From Planctomycetota bacterium (GTDB taxonomy: Bacteria > Planctomycetota > UBA8742 > UBA2392): a stretch of 34,061 bases of DNA. The notes beneath the pieces were generated by a model. That model was not told the origin of the DNA. It searched no databases and worked only from the letters and a program-made list of their open reading frames with translations. Positions 15,924 through 23,839 of the stretch are shown one piece after another; position 1 is the first letter of the stretch, and each line of letters starts with the position of its first letter. Made by a program: the position numbers and the translations under genes. The stretch spans positions 1 through 34,061 of the forward strand of contig JAMQHL010000050.1 of NCBI GenBank assembly GCA_025993795.1, given 5' to 3'.

Positions 15924-15952
15924 TTCACACGCGCGTTGGATTGCCCTATCCT
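15924..15952 (+). promoter_or_regulatory. Promoter of the 15959 gene, leaderless arrangement
   Basis: TTCACA (15924-15929) and TATCCT (15947-15952) with a 17-base spacer. Only 6 bases lie between the -10 and the ATG at 15959, so the predicted first transcribed base is the A of the start codon. GAGG beside the ATG is too close to act as a Shine-Dalgarno. Confidence 0.55.
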
Positions 15953-15958
15953 TGAGGC

Positions 15959-17806
15959 ATGTTCCGACAGGACCGTTCGGTTGAATCCTTGCTGGCCAAG
16001 CCGGTGCCCGAACGCTACCGGCTTGCCGGTGCGCTGATCAAGCGTGTGCTGGGAAGCCTGGATGGCGCACCCGGCGACGCGGCCCGCGCCCGCAGCCTGA
16101 TCGACTCGGTGCAGATCAGCCTGGATGATCCATCCGACATTGAAGCGCTGGACGACGCCGTCGAGCGCTGCGTGGATTCGCTGACCGCCGACCCGTGCTA
16201 CGGCCCGGCCCTGCTGCTGGCCGGACGCGCGTTGATGCTGTACGGGTTCATTGATGACTGGGTGTGGCACCCGCGGCCCCTCCGCGATGCGCGGCGCCTG
16301 CTGGCCCGCGCCCGCGAACTGGCGCCTGACGACGCCACCGTGATCGAAGCCGAGCTGTTGTGCGAGCTGTATGCCCAGCGCTTCGAGCAGGCCGGCGACC
16401 TGTTGAACGACATCAAGACCAATGACTCGCTCGCGCCCCTGCACGCATATGGCCGCGGCATCTGGGCCGCGCTGCACCAGAACTGGAAGTCAGCCGAAGA
16501 GTGGTTCAGCGCTGCCGCCAAATCCGCCACCGATCCTGAACAAAAAAGCTGGGCGCTGGTCTACCTGGGCGAGGCTTGGGCGCGCCTTGGCAACCTGCCG
16601 ATGGCTGACGCGCGCATGGGCGAAGGCGTGCTGCTGGGCAAGCCGCACCGCAGGCGGCTTCACCTGTGGAGCCACGTAAAGTACCAGCGCGGCCGCTATG
16701 ACGACGCCTATGAGCTGAACCGGCGCAGTCTCACGTTCGGCAGCTTCGAGGCGGGGCAGCTCTGGCGCCACGAGCTCCTGGTCTATTTTCGGCGGCTGGG
16801 GTTCCTTCCCAAAGAGCCGCATTCACTGGACGAAGAGAAGAAGGCCGAAATTGACGGTCCGTTCCGGTTTGTGGGCGGCAGCAGGCCTGACACCGGCGAC
16901 ATGGACGACCACCAGGATGATGACGAAGAGTTCGTGCCGCTGTTCCGCGCCAATCTGTTTCTTGAGGGCGAGCACCTGCCCGTCGTAAGCGAAGTGGCCG
17001 ACCCCAACGCCAGCTTCGAGGGCCGCGCCAAGCTGACCGCCCGCGTGCTTGAGGCCAAGACATTCGAAAAGCGCCCGCTTTCCCCCGGCGAGCGCTTCAA
17101 GCCCGGGCAGTACATCATGACCGACGGCACCGCCGGCATGGTGTTTCACGTGCTGCTGATGAAGCGCCATAACCTGCACAACCCGTACCTTGACCTGCCC
17201 GAAGAAGCCCGCACGGTGTTCGACTTCGACAAGGCGTCGCTGCAACGCTTCGAAAACGCGCCCTGGGACGTGCGCCTGATGCTGGCCGAGCCGGGCTTTG
17301 ACCCGCTGCGCGGCGCACTTGCCACGTGCAAACTCGTAGACGCCTTTTTGCGGTTTGCCGGCGGTGTCGGCATCGACCTTGAAACCGGCATGGCGATTCG
17401 CGCCGGCGAGTGGCGCAATGAAGGCCCGCAGGGCTTTGACATTCACAAGCACGTGGCCGTGCGCGCGTCCGAAACGGGCAAGGGCCGCTACTGGGTGCGA
17501 ACGTATGGCCTGTGCAAGTTCCGCCGCGCTGAGCTGGAAGTATGCGAGCTGCCCCTTGAGCTCGTTGAAGGCGCGCGCAGCCTGCTGATCGACGCCGCCG
17601 AGCAAGCCGCCAACGGCGCGATTTACCGCGAAGGTGATATCGTCGGCTCGCCAAGACAGCCGCTGATGCTGGTGCCAAGCCGTCGCGACATCGAGGACAC
17701 AGCACAGCGCGAAGTGTTTGAGCTGGTGGACGTGCTGCCCGGTAAAGAACCGGTACACAGCGGGGCCACCAGGGGAATTGAGGCAATGCTGCAATTGCGC
17801 AAATAG
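15959..17806 (+). CDS. TPR-like protein with uncharacterised C-terminal domain
   Basis: A 615-residue cytosolic protein with no signal peptide. Residues about 70-270 are helix-pair repeats of TPR type (for example DPCYGPALLLAGRALMLYG, then AEEWFSAAAKSATDPEQKSWALVYLGEAWARLGN). An acidic linker (DTGDMDDHQDDDEE) near 320 separates them from a ~270-residue C-terminal domain containing YIMTDGTAGMVFHVLLMK, FDIHKHVAVRA and WVRTYGLCKFRRAELEV. That last stretch faintly recalls DUF4261-type domains, but I cannot confirm it. A TPR partner gene follows 16 bases later. Function unknown; probably a protein-protein interaction role. Confidence 0.85.
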   Translation: MFRQDRSVESLLAKPVPERYRLAGALIKRVLGSLDGAPGDAARARSLIDSVQISLDDPSDIEALDDAVERCVDSLTADPCYGPALLLAGRALMLYGFIDDWVWHPRPLRDARRLLARARELAPDDATVIEAELLCELYAQRFEQAGDLLNDIKTNDSLAPLHAYGRGIWAALHQNWKSAEEWFSAAAKSATDPEQKSWALVYLGEAWARLGNLPMADARMGEGVLLGKPHRRRLHLWSHVKYQRGRYDDAYELNRRSLTFGSFEAGQLWRHELLVYFRRLGFLPKEPHSLDEEKKAEIDGPFRFVGGSRPDTGDMDDHQDDDEEFVPLFRANLFLEGEHLPVVSEVADPNASFEGRAKLTARVLEAKTFEKRPLSPGERFKPGQYIMTDGTAGMVFHVLLMKRHNLHNPYLDLPEEARTVFDFDKASLQRFENAPWDVRLMLAEPGFDPLRGALATCKLVDAFLRFAGGVGIDLETGMAIRAGEWRNEGPQGFDIHKHVAVRASETGKGRYWVRTYGLCKFRRAELEVCELPLELVEGARSLLIDAAEQAANGAIYREGDIVGSPRQPLMLVPSRRDIEDTAQREVFELVDVLPGKEPVHSGATRGIEAMLQLRK

Positions 17807-17822
17807 ACGGGGCCCCGAAGGC

Positions 17823-18965
17823 ATGTCGAATCCTGAGCTCGAAGACTACGTACGCGCACGCATCATTGAGGCGGACTTTGCCCTTGAGCCCGTGCACGGC
17901 TTTCTTGACCTTGAGCTCAAGGACCTGCTGCCCGGCGTGCGCACCCAGTCAGAGGCCTTTCTGGCCAACGCCCCGTCCCTGTACGGCTACGAGCGCGACA
18001 CGGAGCGCATCTACATGACACTCGACATCGCCGTTTCCGCGATGCAAGCCGACGCAACATTCGGCGGCGGCTATGCGCTGGCGGCTGCGTGCATTTATCG
18101 ACTTGGCGTACAGGATGCTGACCTCTATGATACACGCGCGCTGACGGCGGCGATTCCGTGGGCATTTCGCGCGGTTACCGTCGACCCCGACTGGCAGGAC
18201 GGCTGGGAAGTCTATGTGCAGCTGCACTGCTACAAGGGCGACTTCGGCACTGCGGAAAAGGCCTTGGGCGAGGTCTTTAAGCGCTTCGGCGACAACGACC
18301 TGTATGCGCGGTGCGCGTTTCTGTATTTCCGGCTCAAGGGCGACGCTGCACAGGCCGTCAACTGGGGCGCGCTGGCCTGGCAGACCGAGTGGGACACGCA
18401 GCGCCTGATCCAGACGCTTTTCGCGCTGGGCCTGCTGTACCGTGACCTGAACCTGTGGCCCAAGGCGCTCGATGCCTACCGCGTGATCACCGAACGTGAC
18501 CACGAAAACGCCTGGGCGTTTCATTACTCGTCGATCTGCGCTGCCGAACTGGGCGACTTCACCCACGCGCTTGAGCTGAACGAGAAAGCCGTGCGCTTTG
18601 GCCAGTTGCACGAGTTTCGGTCCTATCGCGAGGACCTCAAGAAGCTGGCCGGTCGCGCCCGCCTTGGGCGCGGGCGCATCACGACCTCACCCATCGGCAA
18701 GCCGAAAGTCGTCGCCGCCCCGCCTGCCGTCGGCAAAGTTGTTGCAGCGCCGCCGCCCGCATCGGGCAGGCTTGTCGCTGCACCGCCCCCGGCAAAGTCC
18801 GCACGCGTCGTGGCTGCCCCGCCACCTGCCGCGAACCAGCCCGCAGGCTCAGACGATCCGACACGTATGGTTAGAAAGCTGCCGCCCAAGACGGCAACGA
18901 ACATCGTGCCGCCGCCGCCGGCCAGGCCGCCGGTGCGGCCGCCGAAGCGCAAACCCAAGCGCTGA
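17823..18965 (+). CDS. TPR protein with proline-rich repeat tail
   Basis: A 380-residue protein placed 16 bases after the previous TPR gene and likely co-transcribed. Residues about 70-270 form TPR-like helix pairs (ALAAACIYRLGVQDADLYD, KALDAYRVITERDHENAWAF, THALELNEKAVRFG). The last ~100 residues are a disordered tail with four copies of a (K/R)(V/L)VAAPPPA unit (coded at about 18700-18835) and a basic P/R/K-rich end. ATG 17823 follows GAAGG and is chosen over a longer frame from 17718 that overlaps the upstream gene. Such tails often act as flexible linkers or SH3-ligand-like segments. Function unknown. Confidence 0.85.
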   Translation: MSNPELEDYVRARIIEADFALEPVHGFLDLELKDLLPGVRTQSEAFLANAPSLYGYERDTERIYMTLDIAVSAMQADATFGGGYALAAACIYRLGVQDADLYDTRALTAAIPWAFRAVTVDPDWQDGWEVYVQLHCYKGDFGTAEKALGEVFKRFGDNDLYARCAFLYFRLKGDAAQAVNWGALAWQTEWDTQRLIQTLFALGLLYRDLNLWPKALDAYRVITERDHENAWAFHYSSICAAELGDFTHALELNEKAVRFGQLHEFRSYREDLKKLAGRARLGRGRITTSPIGKPKVVAAPPAVGKVVAAPPPASGRLVAAPPPAKSARVVAAPPPAANQPAGSDDPTRMVRKLPPKTATNIVPPPPARPPVRPPKRKPKR

Positions 18966-18970
18966 GCGCG

Positions 18971-20347
18971 CTACTTCACCAGGTAGAAGCGCTCCAGGCC
19001 TTCGCGCAGGTTGTTGATCTGGATCAGCTTGAAACCTTCGGGCGCGCGCACGTTCTCGCCGCGCAGTTTGGGCACCACTGCCTGGGTGAACCCGAGCTTG
19101 CTGGATTCGTACAACCTCTGCTGCATAAGGTTCGCGCTGCGCACTTCGCCGCCCAGGCCGACTTCGCCGATGAACACAGTCGCGGGCGGCAGCTTGACCT
19201 CATTTGCGCTGCTGGCGATGGCGAAACAGGCTGCAAGGTCGGCCGCCGGTTCCTCGACGGTGACGCCGCCCACGACGTTCAGATAGCACTCGTCCTGCGA
19301 AAGCCGCAGCCCGCCGCGGCGCTCAAGCACCGCCAGCAGCATGTGCGCGCGGTTCTGGTCAAGGCCCGTAAAGCGCCGCCGCGGGCTGCTTAGCGGGCTG
19401 GGGCTTACCAGCGCCTGCACTTCTACCAGCAGCACGCGCGTGCCCTCGGCGGCTGGCAGGATCGCGCAGCCGCTGCGGGTGTTGTCGTACTCGTCGAGAA
19501 AGATCTTGCTGGCGTTAGCGACCTCGACTAGGCCCTCCTGGCGCATTTCAAAGACGCCAAGCTCTCCGGTGCTGCCGAAGCGGTTCTTGCTGGCGCGCAG
19601 CAGCCTGTAGGCTTGAAACTTTTCGCCCTCGAAGTTGAGCACCGTGTCCACCATGTGCTCAAGCGTGCGCGGGCCCGCGACCGTGCCTTCCTTGGTGACG
19701 TGGCCGACGACAATTACCGGCATGCCGATCGATTTGGCCAGCATGATCACCCCGGCGCAGCACTCGCGCACCTGGCCCACGCTGCCGGGGGCACTGGGCA
19801 ACTCCTGGTCATACAGCGTCTGGATGCTGTCAATGATGGTCAGCGCCGGCGCAAGTTCACGAATATGGTTGCGGATCGCATCGAGGTTCGTTTCCGCCAC
19901 CACGAACAGCTCGTTGCACAGGCAGTTCAGGCGCTCGGCCCGCAACTTCACCTGCTCGGCCGATTCCTCGCCGGTCACGTACAGCACGGCTTTGCCCGTA
20001 CTTTGGGCAAACTTGTGCGCGGCTTGCAGTGTCAGGGTGCTCTTGCCGATGCCGGGGTCGCCGGCCAGCAGCACGGCGCTGCCGGGGACAAAGCCGCCGC
20101 CCAGCACACGGTCAAGTTCATGGATGCCCGTGGAAATGCGCGAGGCCGCAAGCGGCACCACGTCGGCAATGCGCTGCGGCCGCGTGGTCTCGTTCAGGGC
20201 GGCGCGGCGCGACGGCCGCACACTTGACGCGTCAATCTCTTCAACAAAGGTGTTCCATGCGCCGCAAGAGGGGCACTTGCCAAGCCATTTGGGCGAGTTG
20301 TGCCCGCACTCTTTGCAGGCAAACACCAGCTTGGTCTTTTTCGCCAT
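18971..20347 (-). CDS. radA: DNA repair protein RadA (Sms)
   Basis: A RecA-like ATPase helicase that promotes branch migration in recombinational repair and natural transformation. All domains are present in 458 residues: an N-terminal zinc finger (C11xxC14 and C25xxC28), Walker A GDPGIGKST (96-104), Walker B LTIIDSIQT, the diagnostic KNRFG motif near 255 and the Lon-like C-terminal domain. The ATG at 20347 begins the zinc finger, so a 12-residue upstream extension is rejected. There is no Shine-Dalgarno; TATTAT ends 7 bases before the ATG, suggesting a leaderless mRNA. It is convergent with the TPR gene, with only 5 bases between stops. Confidence 0.97.
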   Translation of the reverse strand: MAKKTKLVFACKECGHNSPKWLGKCPSCGAWNTFVEEIDASSVRPSRRAALNETTRPQRIADVVPLAASRISTGIHELDRVLGGGFVPGSAVLLAGDPGIGKSTLTLQAAHKFAQSTGKAVLYVTGEESAEQVKLRAERLNCLCNELFVVAETNLDAIRNHIRELAPALTIIDSIQTLYDQELPSAPGSVGQVRECCAGVIMLAKSIGMPVIVVGHVTKEGTVAGPRTLEHMVDTVLNFEGEKFQAYRLLRASKNRFGSTGELGVFEMRQEGLVEVANASKIFLDEYDNTRSGCAILPAAEGTRVLLVEVQALVSPSPLSSPRRRFTGLDQNRAHMLLAVLERRGGLRLSQDECYLNVVGGVTVEEPAADLAACFAIASSANEVKLPPATVFIGEVGLGGEVRSANLMQQRLYESSKLGFTQAVVPKLRGENVRAPEGFKLIQINNLREGLERFYLVK

Positions 20348-20354
20348 GTGCGGA

Positions 20355-20360
20355 ATAATA
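20355..20360 (-). promoter_or_regulatory. Putative -10 element of leaderless radA
   Basis: TATTAT on the minus strand (five of six consensus positions) is 7 bases before the radA ATG. The -35 is poorly defined (TGGCTT at 17 bases). Confidence 0.45.
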
Positions 20361-20398
20361 TCGCGAAGGCCACACAAAGCCACAAAGGCACGAAAACC

Positions 20399-20529
20399 GG
20401 GAAGGAACCCGCCCCCTTGCGAGTCCTTCCCGCCGCTTCACGCGGCCGCGGAGCGGCCGGGGAACTTAGCCCACGGCTTCAGCCGTGGGTTTCGGATGCC
20501 GCAAGCGAAGCGCGCCCCGTAGGGGCGCG
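20399..20529 (+). repeat. Hairpin-rich REP-type block, left of the transposase remnant
   Basis: Four inverted repeats lie in 131 bases. GGGAAGGA/TCCTTCCC spans 20399-20431. CGGCCGC/GCGGCCG spans 20443-20459 (3-base loop). The REP palindrome CCCACGGCT-TC-AGCCGTGGG spans 20470-20489 and is preceded by GAACTTAG. CGCGCCCC/GGGGCGCG spans 20511-20529 (3-base loop), ending beside the transposase stop codon. The GAACTTAG-palindrome core reappears inverted at 20921-20948. Confidence 0.85.
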
Positions 20530-20531
20530 GC

Positions 20532-20909
20532 CTAGTCCCACAAGTACCGTTCGTCGTATTCCACTCCGTGACGCTTCAGAAAGTCGATAAGTTCATCCTT
20601 GAACCCGCGCTTGTGGTGATGCTCTTCCTGTTCTGCGATGTATCTCTCCACGTTCGGAGTCTTTGATTGGCTGACGCTGAACGCGGCGTAGCCCGTCTGC
20701 CATGCGAACTTCGTGTCGGGTTTCAGTTCATCGTTGGCCCACTTCGATGAACTGCCCTTGATCTGGCGGAGCGCATCGGCCATCGACACGGCGGTGCCGA
20801 GCCGGCACAGGATGTGGACGTGGTCTTCAACTCCGCCCATGGCGATCAATTCCCCTCGAAGTTCTCGAACGATTCCGCCGATGTAGGCGTACAGTTTGGG
20901 TTTGATTAC
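20532..20909 (-). pseudogene. REP-associated IS200-type tyrosine transposase, 5'-truncated
   Basis: The chain from 20849 (TTG) to 20532 is the body of a Y1/HUH transposase. It shows GVEDHVHILCRL with the HxH metal site, the catalytic Tyr in VERYIAEQEEHHHKRGF, and the near-invariant C-terminal FLKRHGVEYDERYLWD. Homology continues upstream in the same frame without a start codon (VIKPKLYAYIGGIVRELRG, back to 20909) and then ends at a REP palindrome. The first ~20-25 family residues, the strand with H-V-V-F-S-T-K-type sequence, are therefore missing. It is probably inactive in cis. Its setting between inverted REPs identifies it as a RAYT-type gene that may once have mobilised them. Confidence 0.85.
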
Positions 20910-20920
20910 CTGAGATGTTA

Positions 20921-20966
20921 CCCACGGCTGAAGCCGTGGGCTAAGTTCTTCGGCCCCTACGGGGCC
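20921..20966 (-). repeat. REP-type element, right of the transposase remnant
   Basis: The palindrome CCCACGGCT-GA-AGCCGTGGG (20921-20940) is followed by CTAAGTTC and a 6-bp hairpin GGCCCC/GGGGCC with a 3-base loop (20952-20966). Read on the minus strand it has the same order as the left copy read on the plus strand: hairpin, GAACTTAG, palindrome. The two copies are thus inverted about the transposase. Confidence 0.85.
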
Positions 20967-21002
20967 AAATGCATAGCCGGTTCACACGGACTCGAATCCG
21001 GT

Positions 21003-21329
21003 TTAGGAGTCCACCGGATTCTGTACAACGAAGGCTTCGCCGTCGCTGAAGTCATCATCGTCCGGTTGCCAGCCCTGCTCGCCACGGCACGGCTCTCGCT
21101 GGACTAAGCCGCACTCACGGCAACGTTTGACCTTGCAGAATCCGCCGTGCCCGTCCTCGAAGCTAAGATGAACGACGCCATGATCTGCCAGACTCCGGGC
21201 CCCGCAACGGATACATCGACGTCGCTTCTCGGCAATCGACGAGATTATCATCGACCCAAAAATCCAGCCGCCAAGTAACGCAACAAATGCAATCGGCGCC
21301 CAGAGCTTCCAATCTACATCTGCCAGCAT
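21003..21329 (-). CDS. Small membrane protein with zinc-ribbon-like motif
   Basis: A 108-residue orphan. One N-terminal membrane helix (WAPIAFVALLGGWIFGSMIIS) precedes a soluble part with two CxxC pairs (RRCIRCGA and KRCRECGL, 30 residues apart), which suggests a zinc ribbon facing the cytosol. An acidic tail follows. Not recognised as a named family. The ATG at 21329 has no Shine-Dalgarno but a TAGAAT hexamer 6 bases upstream. It lies downstream of ribD on the same strand with 66 bases between, and its stop is about 36 bases from the right REP. Confidence 0.65.
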   Translation of the reverse strand: MLADVDWKLWAPIAFVALLGGWIFGSMIISSIAEKRRRCIRCGARSLADHGVVHLSFEDGHGGFCKVKRCRECGLVQREPCRGEQGWQPDDDDFSDGEAFVVQNPVDS

Positions 21330-21335
21330 TCTTGG

Positions 21336-21341
21336 ATTCTA
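21336..21341 (-). promoter_or_regulatory. Putative -10 element of the zinc-ribbon gene
   Basis: TAGAAT on the minus strand, five of six consensus positions, ends 6 bases before the ATG. The -35 is poor. Another instance of the leaderless arrangement. Confidence 0.35.
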
Positions 21342-21395
21342 TCACGTGCACGGATCGCGGCAGTCAGATCGGTCTTCGGAAACTGGGCTTGCAGG

Positions 21396-22553
21396 CTACT
21401 TGCCCCCGTAGCCCTTCCAGTAGCCGCTGGGGCTGGGGCTGGTGTCGCTTGGGTACACGGCGCGGCCCTCAATCACGATGTCAGGACCGACCGTCCGCGT
21501 CTTGAGGTGCTCGAACAGGATCGCGCGTTCCACGTCCGGCACACCCGGGCCCTCCACCGGCGTGGTGGCGGCTTCGCCCCCAAAAACCTTGGGCGCAACG
21601 AAAATCTTCACGCGGTCAATCGCCCGTTCCTGAAACGCGCTGGCAAACAGCCCGCCACCGCCCTCGATGATCGCGCTGTTCACCCCGCGCTCACCCAGGT
21701 CGTGCAGGATCTCGTGCCAGCGCAGGTGCTTGTTGTGGCGCGGCAGCAGAATCAGGTACACACCAGCGTCTTCCAGCGCCGCTTGCCGCTCCTCGGGGGC
21801 GTCCTCGGCGCAATAGATGAACACCGGCGCCACGCGCGCTGACTTCACCAGCTCGCGGTCAAGCGGTATGCGCAGGTCGGCGTCGATCACGACCCTCAGC
21901 GGTTGCCGCCCGATACCGCCCCGGGCCGTCAGTCGCGGGTCGTCACGCTCAACCGTGCCGCGCCCGACAATCAGCGCCCCGGTACAGCCGCGGTCGTAGT
22001 GCACTTCCTTGCGTGATTCTTCGCTGCTGATCCAGCGTGCGTCGCCGGTGCGAGTGGCGATCTTGCCGTCCATTGTCATCGCCCACTTGGCGGTGACGAG
22101 CGGCCGGCCCTTTTCGGTGTGAGTAATGTAGGCGGCGTTCAGCTCGCGCGCCTCTTCTTCGCACTCGCCAACGTGAACGTCGATACCGGCTTCAGCAAGC
22201 TGCTGAATGCCCTGCTCCCTGACGCTGGTGTGCGGGTCTTGCATTGCGACGACGACGCGCTTGAGACCGGCTTTGATCAGCGCGGGCACGCAGGGCGGCG
22301 TTCTTTTGCCTTCAAACGCGGTGCAGCAGGGTTCAAGGGTGACGTACATGGTGGCGCCCTGGGCGTTGCTGCCTGCCTGGCGCAGCGCGTTTGCCTCGGC
22401 GTGCGGGCCGCCAAGTTCTTCGTGAAAGCCCTCGCCGACGACAAGGCTGTCCTTGACGATCACCGCGCCAACCATGGGGTTGGGGGCGACGTAGGGCTGT
22501 CCGCGCTTGGCAAGCTCCAACGCGCGCCACATATAGCGGCGATCCTGCGCCAT
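21396..22553 (-). CDS. ribD: Bifunctional riboflavin biosynthesis protein RibD (deaminase/reductase)
   Basis: Performs the second and third steps of riboflavin synthesis: deamination of the pyrimidine ring and NADPH-dependent reduction of the ribosyl side chain. The 385-residue protein has the cytidine-deaminase-like N-terminal domain (zinc-binding H51AE, then PCC at 75-77 and RTPPC) and the reductase domain from about 150 (KWAMTMDGKIATRTGDARWIS, GGGGLFASAF). The spacing between PC and RTPPC is about three residues longer than in E. coli RibD as I recall it. ATG 22553 follows AGAGG. Sixty bases separate it from the MoxR gene upstream. The later-step gene ribF is elsewhere, at 27326. Confidence 0.96.
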   Translation of the reverse strand: MAQDRRYMWRALELAKRGQPYVAPNPMVGAVIVKDSLVVGEGFHEELGGPHAEANALRQAGSNAQGATMYVTLEPCCTAFEGKRTPPCVPALIKAGLKRVVVAMQDPHTSVREQGIQQLAEAGIDVHVGECEEEARELNAAYITHTEKGRPLVTAKWAMTMDGKIATRTGDARWISSEESRKEVHYDRGCTGALIVGRGTVERDDPRLTARGGIGRQPLRVVIDADLRIPLDRELVKSARVAPVFIYCAEDAPEERQAALEDAGVYLILLPRHNKHLRWHEILHDLGERGVNSAIIEGGGGLFASAFQERAIDRVKIFVAPKVFGGEAATTPVEGPGVPDVERAILFEHLKTRTVGPDIVIEGRAVYPSDTSPSPSGYWKGYGGK

Positions 22554-22612
22554 GGTGCAACCTCTCTTGGGGGTCGCAGTCTAGCGCGCGTCCCGATAGG
22601 ACGGTAGCGAAA

Positions 22613-23614
22613 CTACAGCTTGCGCACGCGCTCAGGGATATCCGGCACGTGCTTGAGCACCGCGCCAATGATCTCGTCGGGTTTGGTGCCTTCGGCTTCG
22701 CCTTCAAAGTTCAGGATCAGGCGGTGGCGCAACGATGGGTAAGCGCACTCTCGAATGTCGTCGGCGCTGACATTATACCGGCCGCGGGACAGCGCCAGCA
22801 TCTTGGCGCCGCGGATGATTGCCTGGCCGCCGCGCGGGCTGCTGCCCACGCGCACGAACTGTTTCACAATCGGTGCGGCTTCGGCGGTTTCGGGGTGCGT
22901 GGCCAGCACGACCCGCGACACGTACTCGGTCAGGTGCTGTGCGATGGGCACCTGCTCGGCCAGCGCGCGCATTTCCATGATGCGCTTGCCATCAACCACT
23001 TTTCCGGCACGGGCCTTGTCGGCGCCGGTAGTGCTGCTGAGTACCCGGGCAAGCTCCGCCACGCTGGGGCTTTTGACATCAAGCTTGAACATGAAACGGT
23101 CAAGCTGAGCCTCGGGCAGCGGGTAGGTGCCTTCCATCTCAATCGGGTTCTGCGTGGCCAGCACAAAGAACGGCTGCTCGAACTTGAAGGTATGGCCGGC
23201 AAAGGTGACGCTGGCTTCCTGCATGGCTTCCAGCAGGGCGCTCTGGGTCTTGGGTGTGGCGCGGTTGATCTCGTCGGCCAGGATGATGTTGCCGAAAATC
23301 GGTCCCTTCTGGAACTCAAAGCGGCGGCGGCCCTCTTCTTCGACGACAATGTTGGTGCCGGTGATGTCGGCTGGCATCAGGTCGGGCGTAAACTGAATGC
23401 GCGAAAAGGTTACATCGACCGCGTCGGCCAGCGTGCGCACCAGCATCGTCTTGCCCAGGCCCGGCACCCCCTCAAGCAGGATGTGGCCGCCAGTGATGAA
23501 CCCGACCAGGGTCTTGTCCACGATTTCGGCATGGCCGACAATGACCTTGCCGACTTCTTCTTTCAGCTTCACGACTGTGTCGGCGAATGCCTTAGCCTGC
23601 TGTTCAATATCCAT
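22613..23614 (-). CDS. MoxR family AAA+ ATPase
   Basis: A cytosolic AAA+ chaperone-like ATPase of 333 residues. Walker A is GVPGLGKT (49-56), Walker B with sensor region is IILADEINRATPKTQSALLEAMQE, sensor 1 is VLATQNPIEMEGTYPLPEAQLDRF, and the lid domain contains GSSPRGGQAIIRGAKMLAL. MoxR proteins usually sit in operons with DUF58, VWA-domain and transglutaminase proteins and help mature metal or envelope complexes. Here only the transglutaminase (23840) is present, without DUF58 or VWA genes in view. Start ATG 23614 follows AGGAA; a longer frame to 23764 is rejected. A TATCAT -10-like hexamer lies at 23638-23643 on the minus strand. Confidence 0.95.
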   Translation of the reverse strand: MDIEQQAKAFADTVVKLKEEVGKVIVGHAEIVDKTLVGFITGGHILLEGVPGLGKTMLVRTLADAVDVTFSRIQFTPDLMPADITGTNIVVEEEGRRRFEFQKGPIFGNIILADEINRATPKTQSALLEAMQEASVTFAGHTFKFEQPFFVLATQNPIEMEGTYPLPEAQLDRFMFKLDVKSPSVAELARVLSSTTGADKARAGKVVDGKRIMEMRALAEQVPIAQHLTEYVSRVVLATHPETAEAAPIVKQFVRVGSSPRGGQAIIRGAKMLALSRGRYNVSADDIRECAYPSLRHRLILNFEGEAEGTKPDEIIGAVLKHVPDIPERVRKL

Positions 23615-23839
23615 GCTGGTTCCTGTTCTGTGCGCGAATGATAGCGAACGCCGGGCGCAGGGGGCAGACCGCACAAGGCAGAAATCGCCCGTTGCCTGCA
23701 AACCCGGGCCGAGGCTGCCGCAGGAACATGGATCAAGTCCGGCGTGCCTGCCGTGACCCTTCAAAGCGCGTGCCTTGAGGGCAGCTCGTTCCGCGCCACA
23801 CTGCCAGCCATACCCGCCAAGCGCGATTGAGACCCAGCG

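Noticed and set aside
18700..18835. The in-frame repeat block as a CRISPR-like or mobile repeat.
   Set aside because: It is a coding repeat of (K/R)(V/L)VAAPPPA units inside the TPR gene, with diverged codons and no spacers.
20532..20849. Annotating the transposase as an intact gene from the TTG at 20849.
   Set aside because: Family homology continues upstream of that codon without a start and breaks at the REP, so it is truncated.
20980..21030. A tRNA-like T arm (GGATTCGAGTCC on the minus strand) beside the right REP.
   Set aside because: No acceptor, D or 7-base anticodon loop closes around it, and part is inside the end of the 21003-21329 gene.
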